A stretch of DNA of 64,000 nucleotides from Pterois miles (taxonomy: Eukaryota > Chordata > Actinopteri > Perciformes > Scorpaenidae): contig CAMQGK010000327.1 in NCBI GenBank assembly GCA_947000775.1, positions 1,178,001 to 1,242,000 on the forward strand, in the 5' to 3' direction. Numbering within the stretch: position 1 is the stretch's first letter; every line of letters starts with the position of its first letter. Shown piece after piece: positions 1 to 14,249 of the stretch. The notes under the pieces are model-generated. The model was not told the DNA's origin. It saw nothing but the letters and a program-made list of their open reading frames with translations, and ran no database searches. Position numbers and translations under genes: made by a program.

Positions 1-516
1 AAAGAATGAAAGTTTAAGACACTTCAGCGCTGGCTTGCCCACTGGTGCAAACATTCATGTCGCCCTTAGGACTAACTTCTGATCTAGTGCCATCATCAAG
101 GCAAAAAAATAAATCTGTCCAGCACTTTTGTTTAGGACCAAATACCTGCCTCGGCTGTACTTTATGTTTAGTGCTACTCAGCAAATGTTAACATGCTAAT
201 GTGGTAAACGAAGATGGTGAATGTGGTCAACATTACCTGCTAAACATCAGCATGTTAGAATTGTAATTTCTAGCATATTGACAGTGTTTAGCTCAGCATG
301 GCTACTAGCACGGCTGCAGAATCTTAGGCTTATTTCTGAGTCTTTTTCTCCGTTGGCATTCAGTCTACATGTACATGCTTGTAGTTCAGTGATTTATCAG
401 GAGTTGTATCTGTTTACGGCATGCATGCATCTCCTCCAGGTTTCTTGCTGCTAAATAACACTCAGTGAAGAATTTCTTTGAATTCCTCACTGACTGCCAA
501 CATTTTCCCTCAACAG
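1..516. other. Left-edge non-coding stretch (probable intron) with repeat fragment
   Basis: No coding exon is supported here. The first 60 bases resemble a dispersed repeat seen again near 5340-5410 and 52740-52800, sharing the phrase tttaag(a/g)cacttcagc. Bases 170-290 contain repeated gctaa/catgctaa motifs common in fish repeats. It is read as the intron upstream of the exon starting at 517, because that exon has a good acceptor (ccctcaacag). Confidence 0.4.
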
Positions 517-3168
517 TTTTCAAGTTTGGATTACCAGGTTCCCAGTTCCCACCTCAGCGCTCCACCTTTGCCCCCTAAACATAGCACCACTCCACGCTGT
601 CCATCTCCCTCCAGCCTATCCCAGCCCTCCGAAACCATGACTGTGGACAAACACTCCCATTCCGGTTCAGTAAGTTCCCACAGACACTCAACCTATTTGT
701 ATATTGTTGCCACATTAGTCCTTGGCAGTTCGATAACGTGATGTGCATAAACTTCCTTACGGACAAACTGAGGAATGTTAATTCATGCCCAGTACTGCAA
801 AGACTCACAAACTGTAGTGAGAATATGTGCAGTAATGAAAGTTATGAATTATATTTACAATAATTACTGTAACCAACTCGTATTTTTGTACCTTTTTGAG
901 TAATTTTACTTATACTTCTGTATATTTCTCGAATATTGTACTTACACACATCCCTCGTAGTAGCTGATGGTTGCGTAAACTTTGTGATGTTTCCTCTCTT
1001 CAGCAGGCTCACAGTGGCGCTGAAGCACATAGAAGACACAAAAAACAGACACGTAAGAATAGGTGAGACACTGTTTAAAGCAGAACAGTAAAGGAGGGAA
1101 ATGGGTTTATTGTCTACATGCATACTAGAAAAACATGCATACTAGAGATGAACTTCAATTTTCTATAAGGGGACTAAAAGAGGAAGTTGCCACCAAGTTA
1201 CTGTAACTTCTAACGTTATAAAGATAATGCTGGCAACACTCTAGATTAATTAAATTACCCAAATCAACTGTGCAAAAACTCAACATGCACATTGCACTGA
1301 TTGTGCAGGTTGTTTTGTGGTTATGTCTATGATGGTTTAATATTCATGCATACTGTATGCCTCCATTTATTTATTAGTCATACAATAAAAACCTTAATGT
1401 AATAAAAAGACATTTAACCCAGGGCTGTGTTGCTACCTTCAAGATTCCTATTATTTTTAACAGCTAAACAAATATTAAGATAATTCAAATTATTGAAAAT
1501 ATTTTCTATGCTAGCAGATTATGGCAATTAAGGCTCATTTTTGTTTGATCTCCACCAAGTGATTGACAGCTGAGACTCACTGCAACAAATCAGTATTTTT
1601 TACCAGAGCCTATATGTAAAGCAGTGTTAATAATTATCAGTAAATAAAATCATGCCATGGACATATAATGGAAGGATTATTCACTTATTCACCTATTATT
1701 TCCATTTCATGTTGTTCTGTTTGAAGCAGCACTGAATTCCTCACAGAAGCAAAGTTTTCATCTTCCTCTCAGAAGGGCGTCAACAGTAAGTTATGGCATT
1801 TTATAACTTTGTATCCTGTAACTGTGCACATAGTTTATTAATCTGCACTATGCATATTAAGTTATTATAAAAATGTATAAGTAAACTGTTTCTGTCATGC
1901 CTCCCTTTAGAAACCAAATGTCAAACCTCCCCAGATGCAGTAGCTGACAGCATACTGGGAACACAAATAACAAAAGACGCCCACTTAAATTGTTATTGAT
2001 ATATTACTAAGACTGTGAAAGGTTTCTTTTCATTGACATTTCTCATTCTGTCCTTCAGTGCAAATGAATATTTTATTCCCTGTCACAAGTGTGTCCAGAT
2101 TGTTCTCTACGAAACATGTTATGTGTTCTCAATTAATCTTGCCAACCTGAAGCATCTGCTTATTTTATTGGTCCAAAATGATCCTCTTTTTGACACGTCA
2201 TTGTAGAAGAGCAGCTGGCTCAGTTACAGCCATTACTGCGATGCAATGCAGTGATTCATAATGCAATTTGTGCCGCCTTCGTCTAGACTTCTTTGTATAG
2301 ACTTCTGAAACTGAAGTCTATTCAACTTCAATCCTAGTTTTTTACCCTTGGGCTATGTCCACCCTGCAATGGCTCTCTACAGTTTGAGAACCACCACTTT
2401 TTAATTGTTAGTTAATATAACAGGGACAGTGCAAATTAATAAACACTACTCTACTTTAAAAAAAAAACTAAAAAACATTCCTTAACAGAGCCTATGATTT
2501 TAAACTGATGCTTACTGCTTTTATGCTGTTTTAATTTATGTTGGCTTGTTATTTGTTTCCCTTTGTTTTTTATGTTATAGTGTTGCTTTGACATGTTTTT
2601 ACCCTGTAGAGCTTTGAGATTTGCTTCAAATGAAAGGTGCATTACAAATAAAATGTAGTATTATTATTGCTGTAAATAGCCAAGAGGCTATTTTTCATCT
2701 GTAGTCCTTGGACTTACTAGTCTCAGGCTACAATTCTTTCATTCATCTTAAAAGATAAATCTAGTTTTAAAATAAAACATTAGCAGAGCCAGATATTTTA
2801 GTAGAGCTGCAACTAACAATTATTTTAATTATTAATCAGATTATTTGACATGACATCCTCAAATATCTTGTTTTGTCCACAACGCAACGATGGTTTACTG
2901 TCACAGAGGAGTGAATATTCATATTTAACAATTTTTATAAGAATATTTAAAATGACTCAAACCGATAGTTGACGATTCATTTAATAGTTTACAACTAATT
3001 CAGTAATTGCTGCAGCTCTACATGTTAAAACGAGCTGTTTGTGTTTGTGTGCAGGCGAAGCAGCATGGCTCGGGCCCTCCAGCCCTGTCAAACAGAGACG
3101 AAGACGTAAAGAGAAAGAGGAATGGAGAGAAGGGCTCCGAGAAGACAAATGTGACCTGGGAGGGCTGA
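517..3168 (+). CDS. 3' exons of an unidentified plus-strand gene
   Basis: Four exons join in one open frame: 517-669, 1004-1052, 1730-1785 and 3055-3168. All have AG acceptors and GT donors (gtaagt, gtaaga, gtaagt), and the phases (0, 1, 0) keep the frame open to a TGA at 3166-3168. The visible C-terminus is 123 residues, hydrophilic and disordered-looking. It is rich in Pro/Ser/His at first, with an SH3-ligand-like APPLPPK segment, then Lys/Arg/Glu-rich, ending NVTWEG. No domain, membrane segment or known family was recognised. A short alternative terminal exon is possible after the acceptor at about 1911, where a KPNVKPPQMQ reading ends in TAG. Upstream exons lie outside the window. Frame continuity is good evidence that the gene is real; its identity is unknown. 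Confidence 0.6.
1786..3054. other. Intron with decayed retroposon ends
   Basis: This is the last intron of the unidentified left gene. About 2560-2670 looks like the 3' end of a fish retroposon (aaaggtgcattacaaataaa followed by attattatt). The MITE at 2802-3020 is listed separately. Nothing else recognisable was seen. Confidence 0.4.
2802..3020. mobile_element. Small MITE-like element with perfect 10-bp inverted ends
   Basis: The element starts TAGAGCTGCA and ends TGCAGCTCTA, which are exact reverse complements. The interior is AT-rich (aactaacaattattttaat at the left). Related sequences with the gcagc-aacaattaatca start and agctgcagccc end occur at 17160-17490 and 17570-17970. It is non-coding; family name not assigned. 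Confidence 0.55.
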
Positions 3169-3766
3169 CGAGAAGAATGTCTTCCTGACTGACTTTTTTT
3201 TTACTAAAGCAAGAAATACTTGGCGACTAAAATATCACGTCAGGAATCAGTCCTCGGTGAATGTAAAAATAGTTTCTGGTATCAAGTTTAACTGTAAATG
3301 ACCGTGTGCCAGCTGCACTGCTGGAAGTTGTGATGGCACTGACATGAAAATTGCTTACTGAGGCCTCCTACTGTTCAATAATCACACTGCCATTATCTCC
3401 ACAGTAGGTTCAGAGCTGACTCTTTATAATTAAAGCCTCCATGAAATAGAAATAGATGGTTTGAAAATGTAATTATACAAACAAATGAAGGTGTGCAATC
3501 ACATATCTAGAGTGAATATATGAAACAATAGGAAATAGGCTACCTTGTCATTTAACCCATAACTTTGCTCTAAAGAATAAATTATGCGAGTAAATAAAAG
3601 GCCTCTATATGACTCCATCAAACAGTCTTATATGGTATTAAAATGAAACAAATAAACATATGACTGACACATACTTGAACTTCTAATTACCGTAGTTTGA
3701 TTTGGTATTTTTTTCCCCATTATGGACATGAATAGACGAATACAAAATAAATATACGTCAAGTGGT
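3169..3766. other. Convergent intergenic region between left gene and tlp
   Basis: This holds the 3' UTR of the left plus-strand gene. Possible poly(A) signals are an attaaa near 3429 and an aataaa near 3575. The tlp transcript ends from the other side near 3767, so the two genes converge. No ORF worth reporting. Confidence 0.4.
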
Positions 3767-3772
3767 TTTATT
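3767..3772 (-). promoter_or_regulatory. Poly(A) signal of tlp
   Basis: AATAAA on the minus strand, about 170 bases after the tlp stop codon, giving a 3' UTR of ordinary length for a pancreatic protease gene. Confidence 0.6.
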
Positions 3773-3938
3773 TTGTTTTCTATGTTCTTGCAAGTATGTT
3801 GAGTCTGGATTTATACGGAGACTTCAAAGGCACCAGAGAAAGAGAAAAATAAAAGTCAGGGCTGCCAAAGAAAATAGGATTGAGGAGAACCAGTGGGAGA
3901 AGTGAGGAAAGATAAAGTCTAAAAAATGGGTAATTTCT

Positions 3939-6900
3939 TCAGGGGTTTGCTGCCAGGGTGTCTTCAATCCAGTAGAGGAACTCACACACTTTGACGTAGA
4001 CTCCGGGGTAGTTTGGTAGAGCACATCCCTGACCCCATGACACCAGGCCGTGGACCTCTCCAAAACACACCAGAGGGCTGCCGGAGTCGCCCTGACAAAC
4101 GCAGAGGGAGTGAATGTGAGGAAGTGATAAATTCGTACGCACGCACAGAGCCGTGAGTTGGAAGCATTTACTGTGAAACTCACATTGCATGAACCTCTGC
4201 CTCCATCCATGTAACCGGCACAAAACATCCTGGGTGTGATCATGCCTGGGTAGGCGTTCTCACAGACCTGGTCGTCCACTACGGGCACGTCCAAACACTG
4301 GAGACGGGTGGGCATGTTCGCTGTAACAGACCAAACAGAGATAATCACGGAAACCTATCGCTGTAATAATTCGATAGGGAACTGCCTTATTCTGTATTTT
4401 TGTTCGTCGACAAATCCCATAAAAATGACTGATGTGTTTGTAGACTGTATATAAGAAGTGGACGTAGTCACCATGACATTATCCTTTCGTTTGCGGATGG
4501 CTGTTTTGAAGACTCAAGTTCGTCATTTTGGCTGTCGGCATTTTTGGTGGCGTTAAGTAAAACCGAACATTGAATAAGACATTTTTAGGCACCTAAAATA
4601 GTTCCCATTAACCTTCATGAAGTGAAAACACACTGTGAAAGGGTTAAAGTTGTAAAACAAAAAACTGGACAACACTGTGTTAGCGACCTGTCAATCACAA
4701 AGAAGCCACATCGTCAAGCATCCCCTGCTTTATGGTCTATTTGACTCTAAATGGGGCCATAATTTATAAAATGAACATCATGCTGTATTGAAGACTTGAA
4801 ACCACCGATTGAAATCATAAAGTCATGTGTACAATGTTTACTGCAGTAAAGGATAATGTGCAGCGAGCAGAGGCATCTTACATCGCCTTATGGGGGGGGG
4901 GGGGGGGTTCATTCGCAACGATGACCCGCTAGCTGTACATTATCCCACTTATTAAACAGCTTCTTACCGTACTTAGGAAATCAATCATTTGTCACAAATA
5001 CTGTCCCCCAGAGTCCGAGATCAGAACCGTGCCCAAAGCAACGCTCTGTTTTACAGTCTGCTATAAAGAAATAACAGAACGTAGAACATAGCCATGATTG
5101 ACCAATCAGAGTCAAATACTGAACAAATGTGTAATAAATCAAGTGAGAAGTAGGGCAGTTTTCTCCTAGGCCTCGATACATACAGTATATTCGTTTTACG
5201 ACCAAAGAAATCGCCCCCTGCTGGCTATTAGACAGAAGTTCAAGGTGGTAAGTAATAAATCAAGTGACAAGTAGGCTCATTTTCTCATAGACATCCATAC
5301 AATCAGACTTCCTCTTGCAGCCAGAGGAGTCGCCCTCTGCTGGCTATTAAGAATGCTTTAAGTTTAAGGCACTTCAGCACTGGCTTCACTTTTCAGACCC
5401 AAAGGTGGCCCACTGATAACAAAAGTTACTCAGACAAGAATAAATTTGTTGGGGTCTATTTTCAGTCGCAAATTAATACACATTTGGTTCTATCGTGGGT
5501 AGTTACTGTATTGCAGCTGGACAGCATATGAGGGTGAGCTCCAGGGTAAACTACAGTGCTCATCGTAATAAAGGAATATGTCACTGACCCGCTACACCAG
5601 TGTGGTTCAGTGATGCCTCAGTTTTTGGACAACAAGGTCTGTGAGCTACACAGGCAATACTTTTGTTCGCAAGATCAAGTCACTGCTGGTTTTGAGCTTT
5701 TCATGGGATTTGTTGTCAATAAGAAAAATATACTCTTACCAGATTTATCCTTTAAAGCTGTTATGTGTTTATTTCTATATGTGTAATTTGAAATTGGTCA
5801 GCTTTGACACCACCCATTGGAAACCTAGATAAAAAGACACTGTTGTTGAGCTGTACAGTTTAAAACATTATAATCAACCCACCCTCGCCATCGATGGCAG
5901 TGTTTCCCCAGCCAGACACAGAGCAGGGGAGCCCCCCCATTGGGCACCCTGTGGGCAATGGGATTGGTGCCACTGCCTCGGTCACCTCCACTGGGTGGAA
6001 GAGCTTGATCAGCATGATGTCAAAATCCAGAGTCTGGTAGTCATAACTGCACGCCGGAAAAACATAAAATAAGCTTTAGCTGTTTCTCTGCAACGAATGA
6101 ATGAATCAGATAAGAATGAAATTCTGCAAAGGTTTTTTTCAATTTTCACTCACCTTGGGTGCCAGATGATATTTTCGGTCTTCATGAGCTTCTCTGTACC
6201 CTCGAACACTCGCACGTCATGTTCTCCCAGCATGATCTGCATGGCATAGGGACTGAGAGAGGAGGAGGTGAAATATATGAGGAAGCAGAAAAAGCTTTCA
6301 GTAATTCTGTCTCAATCTCTCCACTTTCTCTATTTTTTTAAAAGACTACACTACTCTTTAAACAAATGTCTTCCGCATAGACTCCTACACTGAAAATCAT
6401 TATTCCCCCACCTACAGATTCTTAGGGCTGTCAAAGTTAACGCAGTAATAACGCCACTAATTTCTTTAATGCAACTTGCAATTTTTAGGTTGTAGCGGGC
6501 TCAGATTTAAAGGATTAGGGTAAGGCTTAAAACAGGATCCCTTGACCTCTGACCTCAGGACATGTAAATGTAAATGGGTTCTCTGGGTACCCACCAGTCT
6601 CCCCTTTACAGACATGCCTACTTTATGATAATCACATGCAGTTTGGGGCAAGTCATAGTCAAGTCAGCACACTGACAGCTGTTGTTGCCTCTTGGGCTGC
6701 AGTTTGCCATGTTATGATTTCAGCTATTTTTTATGCTAAATGGAGAACCTGAGAGGGTTTCTGGACAATATCTGTTATTGTTTTGTGTTGTTGATTGAAT
6801 ACCAATAATAAAAATATACATACATTTGCATAAAGCAGCATATTTGCCCACTTGATAATGTTGCCCATGTTGATAAGAGTATTAAATACTTGACAGTCTA

Positions 6901-7462
6901 ACTTGAAGGTACATTTTGAACAGATAAATACAATTAACTATAGACAATCAAGCGATTAAATATTTGAAATCAACTGACAGCCCTAGTAATTATTTGGAAA
7001 AGGAAAAAAAAAAATCCAAAAAAGCAAGGCACATGGCAAAAAATAAAAAACAAGAGTAACTCATATCATATTTGAGTGTAATCTTTCGGATGCATACTTA
7101 CTTGTACCAACAGTGAGCGACAGAGAGCACCCACTGCCTGTTGATGAGCACCCCACCACAGAAGTGGTAGCCATAGTTGAGGGAGGCCATGTACGGACGA
7201 GAGTGAGGCTCACACTCGTGCCCGCCAATGATCCTGCCATCTTCACGAGGAACTGCCACTGTCACACACACACACACAGAAAGAGACACATTTGTGTTTG
7301 TTATCTTCATCCACAACTTTGCATCATATTTTATAATTGCTGGCATTACAGTACACATATATGGCTGTGTGTGCACTCTCATATGTGTAAGGCTGCATGT
7401 GTGTATTTCTGTCCATGTTTACCAGCAGCTCCGATCATCAGCAGCAGAGCCAGCAGCCTCAT
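3939..7462 (-). CDS. tlp: Trypsinogen-like protease with altered S1 pocket (AFGP-progenitor type)
   Basis: Six coding exons: 7423-7462, 7102-7258, 6154-6252, 5883-6046, 4184-4320 and 3939-4091. Every junction is GT/AG and the phases (1,2,2,1,0) leave one 249-residue frame. Domain order: signal peptide [13 protein letters not shown], short propeptide ending PREDGR, then a chymotrypsin-fold S1 protease starting IIGG. The triad is present: His57 in SVAHC, Asp102 in FDIML, Ser195 in NGDSGSP. Two features are odd. The activation site is Gly-Arg rather than acidic-Lys, so enteropeptidase is an unlikely activator. The residue at position 189 is Gly (GGRGSCN where trypsins have GGKDSCQ), so trypsin specificity is not expected; with Gly at 216 and 226 the pocket resembles chymotrypsin. 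The usual trypsinogen exon 3 is split by an intron before [14 protein letters not shown] box lies 49 bases upstream of the ATG and a poly(A) signal follows. By architecture I infer it is the ortholog of notothenioid trypsinogen-like protease; the name is by inference. Confidence 0.88.
4437..5410. repeat. Dispersed fish repeat cluster in tlp intron 5
   Basis: This block shares many phrases with 52080-52800 in a tmem145 intron, such as aaaacacactgtgaa, ggttaaagtt, tggtctatttgactctaaatgg and gaggagtcgccc. A sub-unit carrying aataaatcaagtga and the phrase ctgctggctatta is present twice in tandem, at about 5130-5240 and 5250-5400. A 17-base poly-G run lies at 4892-4908. Non-coding; family not named. 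Confidence 0.55.
6423..6985. mobile_element. hAT-like non-autonomous element, copy A (in tlp intron 2)
   Basis: Terminal inverted repeats are TAGGGCTGTCAA at the left and TTGACAGCCCTA-type at the right (ctgacagccctag). The interior contains the family phrases cccttgacctctgacct and cccctttacagacatgcc, shared with four other copies in this window. There is no ORF, so it is a non-autonomous DNA transposon. The hAT assignment rests on general resemblance to known fish elements and was not tested. Confidence 0.6.
7254..7262 (-). other. Intron 1/exon 2 junction 9-mer of tlp (near Thr-Ala-Ala element)
   Basis: On the minus strand the junction reads acag|TGGCA, that is ACA GTG GCA (Thr-Val-Ala) in the exon frame. 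The element reported in notothenioid trypsinogen as the seed of the AFGP repeat is acagcggca (Thr-Ala-Ala), one base different. It follows directly on a (GT)n run in intron 1. Confidence 0.7.
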
Positions 7463-7510
7463 TGTGTCAGGTGAATGATCAGAAGACACCTAGACACACC
7501 CCAGCTCATA

Positions 7511-7516
7511 TTTATA
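7511..7516 (-). promoter_or_regulatory. TATA box of tlp
   Basis: TATAAA on the minus strand in the context atataaatatg, 49 bases before the ATG at 7462. The spacing fits a short 5' UTR of about 20-30 bases, as in the other trypsin genes of the cluster. Confidence 0.7.
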
Positions 7517-8151
7517 TCCCACTAGCCCTGCTGTGCTCGTCCTCCCACCATCCTCCTCTCCTCCCTTTTTCTGTTGACCCCATCTGTGTCCTCAGTCTTG
7601 GCACTAATAAGTGTCAACCCAAATCTACTCTCTTATCGTGCTCCTATTTTCGTGTATGCCCACTTCTGCACCATCATAGCCAACACCCTGTGGTTATGTC
7701 ATCTGCGCCCCTCATTTGCGGACCAAGGTCTCCACACATTTAACACCTGCTTACAGTTCTTTCATGGGTCACTTATTGTTGGCAAGCTGCAATATCAAAC
7801 ACTGAAAACCTTCTTCTAGATTGGGGCCACTATAGGAAAAAAAAAAGAAGAAAATTACAAAGAATATTTTTGTTTTTAACCACGAGACTCTACTGGCTAA
7901 TATTTCATGAATCACAGTTTGGTTGAAAAAAAAAATAAAAAAAATAAATGTTCTGCTTTCCGGCTCCAACCTGGGTTGCCCTTGAATAAAAGCCAAGAGA
8001 GGTGAGAAAGAAATCATCTGTTGTCTCTGAAGCGGAAAACTGAATCAGCATGTTTTTCTGTTTCTGTCAGACAGCAATCAACAGCCTTTAAGCTCTACTG
8101 AGTCGAGATGAAATCATTCTACTCTACTGTCTTCAACCAGTAAGTAATAAC

Positions 8152-8503
8152 TAGGACGGTCAGCGTTAATGCAATAATAACAAGTTAACGCAAATTCGAT
8201 TTATCGCCACTTTAACGCATTAACACAACTTGTATTTTTTAGGCTGCAGCAGGCTCAGTTTTAGAGTTAGAGTGAGGATACTGGAATCATATGAAACTAG
8301 AAAACCTAACGAACACACTGGTTAAATAATACTCAAAACCTTTACATTTTTTAAATTCTAGCAAGGAAAATCTGCCATGGCCATTTTCAAAGTGGTCCCT
8401 TGACCTCTGACATCAAGATATGTGAATAAATATGTGTTCTACAGGGCCACAAGTCTCTCCTTTACAGACATACCCACACACTGACAGCTGCTGTTGCCTC
8501 TCA
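8152..8503. mobile_element. hAT-like element, copy B (5' part only)
   Basis: It starts taggacggtcagcgttaatg, a degraded form of the family end, and shows the family phrases ggctgcagcaggctcag, cccttgacctctgac and tttacagacat. It stops after gacagctgctgttgcctctc, where the duplicated block begins. Confidence 0.5.
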
Positions 8504-8950
8504 ACAATCTGACATTCAACAGTGACTCTTAATGACTACTGTGCTGTTAAAAAGGTTCAAGTTTCATTTAAGCTCATCTGTAAAAGTGAGGAAAAGAAAT
8601 CATATCACAAATGCCACCATTAACTAAGAAAATACGGTACATAGTAGATTTTAAATCCTTCTAGACACTGTGTGGACTGCACCTGTTCTGGTTAATCCTC
8701 CACAAATATTCATGTGATGATTCATGCATCACTTTAATCATGAATATGCAGCCTACCTCAGGTTGACTCAGACATCACCAACAGTAGATCTGTACTGAAT
8801 TTTAACCCAGATATCAGGTTAACTGATTGAGATTTTTTGATTATTACATTGTCAGTTAGTATTAATCATCAACATCCATTTTCACTGTAACAATCTTATA
8901 AAGACATCACATTACTTTTAAGACTATGATGACACTCAAACCTAAAAATG
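8504..8950. repeat. Duplicated intergenic block, left copy
   Basis: This block aligns by eye with 27485-27948. Shared phrases include gacattcaacagt, aaatacggtacatagta, acactgtgtgga, tcctccacaaatattcatg and accaacagtagatctg. Each copy ends at the start of a hAT-like element and lies between a minus-strand and a plus-strand trypsin-family gene. Confidence 0.7.
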
Positions 8951-9993
8951 TGGGTTGTCAAATACACAGATTTGTTTTAATGCCTTTAATTTCTTTAAGA
9001 CATTAACGCAACCTGCGCTTTTTGATAAACCTCCTAAAAATTCAGTGGGCTGCTGTTGGGCTTGGCCGCTACTTTAACTTTCAGAACTTGTACTGGGATC
9101 AATTTTAACATACTGGCATCGCATAAAAACCAAACGTATGCTATATTTTGGCACAGAAAAACTGGCATGGCCACTTTCAAAGGGGTCGCTTAACCTCTGA
9201 CCTCAAGATGTGTGAATGTAAATGGGTTCTGTGGGTACTAACGAGTCTCCCCTTTACAGACATGCCCACTTTATGATAATCACAGTCAGTTTGGATCAAG
9301 TCATAGTCACGTCAACACACTGACACACTGACAGTTGTTGCTGCCTGTTGGGCTGCAGTTTGCCATGTTGTGATTTGAGCATATTTTTAGGCTAAATGCA
9401 GAACCTGTGAGGGTTTCTGGACAATATTTGTAACAGTTTTGTGTCGTTAATCGGTTTCCAATGATAAATATATGCATATATTTGTATAAAGCTTCATATT
9501 TTCCCACTGCCGTGTTACCAAGGCAGAAGTGAGCATGGCTCGCATACATGCTCAACCTGCTCCTGTAACACTATCAACCATCATGCCAACTTTCAAGTTC
9601 TTTAGTTAAATAGTTTTCTAGATCTGCTTCATAATTAGAATACAAGTTAAAGATAATCACTTTTTTGAGAAAAAAAATGTAAACAACTTTATAGCACAAT
9701 CCTGCAATTCACTCTGGACTTCAAACCCCAAAAGGCACAACCAGACAACGCTGTCAACCATCACACCAAATTTGAAGCTCCTCAGGCAAGTAGTTTCCGA
9801 GTTCTGCTCCAGAAACGACAACGGACGGACAGACGGACACACAGAGCGCTATACGTGTACCCCCAGCTACGTAGTGGTGGGGGTATGAGTATTAAATACC
9901 TGACATTAAATCTCCCTATAAGGTACATTTTGAACAGATAAAAAAAATCTGCAAATAATCTGTCATTCAATATTTTAATCAATTGACAGCCCT
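8951..9993. mobile_element. hAT-like element, copy C, interrupted by another repeat
   Basis: The left end is tgggttgtcaaa and the right end is aattgacagccct. Family phrases occur in order. Bases of about 9507-9885 do not belong to the family: they carry cgacaacggacggacagacg and a repeat about hypothetical binding of 'caactttcaag/caaatttgaag' type, and look like a later insertion of another dispersed repeat. The insertion is flanked by attttcccact on the left and gtattaaatacctgaca on the right. Confidence 0.6.
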
Positions 9994-10305
9994 CATAATA
10001 ACACATTATGGCAGCTACAAAAATTTACTGTGGTGTTAGCTAACAAATGTGTCACCCATAAACAGAATAGGCACATATATTCAGGTGATGGGTGCAGAAA
10101 ATGATCTGTCAAAAACAGAAGAGAAAACACTCTCCAAGGCCAAAAATATGTAAGATGTGGCTCACTTAATAACTGAAAGGATGAATGTGGCACATAGGAA
10201 GATAAGGTTATTTTTCAGGGCAGGGACTGGGTGGGCGGAGACTGGGTGGAGGTATGGAGGTGTGGAGCAGGAGGGAGTGCATGGAAGGACACAGAGGAGT
10301 TTAGG

Positions 10306-10312
10306 TATAAAT
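10306..10312 (+). promoter_or_regulatory. TATA box of tryp-A
   Basis: TATAAAT, 69 bases before the ATG at 10375, in the context ttaggtataaatgcag. Confidence 0.7.
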
Positions 10313-10374
10313 GCAGCGAGTGACAGATGATTCATGTCCAGTCTGGTCGGAGGAAGGCTCGAGTCAGCCACAAG

Positions 10375-13987
<3,613 letters not shown>

Positions 13988-14135
13988 GCTGTGATCTCCC
14001 ATCACAGAGCTACGTGAGAGAGGGGGAACCAGAGGAAGATTGAAATTGAAAGAGACAGGAGGCGGTGGTGGGTAGTGTCAAAAAGACAGGCAGCAGGAAA
14101 GCGGCTGAGAGAGAGAGAGCCGCAATGATAACAGT

Positions 14136-14137
<2 letters not shown>

Positions 14138-14171
<34 letters not shown>

Positions 14172-14204
14172 TGAGATGTGTTTAGTCAGGGCACAATCAA
14201 TAAA
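14138..14204 (+). repeat. (AG)n microsatellite and tryp-A poly(A) signal
   Basis: A roughly 32-base (AG)n run is at 14138-14169 in the tryp-A 3' UTR, followed by AATAAA at 14199-14204. The signal is 212 bases after the TAG stop. Confidence 0.6.
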
Positions 14205-14249
14205 ATCTACCATTTTGTGATGCATCAGTGTGTTTATTATTGTTGACAA

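Larger units (their letters stand above)
7463..10374. other. Intergenic region between the divergent genes tlp(-) and tryp-A(+)
   Basis: This holds the two head-to-head promoters and, between them, repeats: a truncated hAT-like copy at 8152-8503, a duplicated block at about 8504-8950, and a longer hAT-like copy at 8951-9993. The last 300 bases before tryp-A are free of recognised repeats. No gene is supported. Confidence 0.5.
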
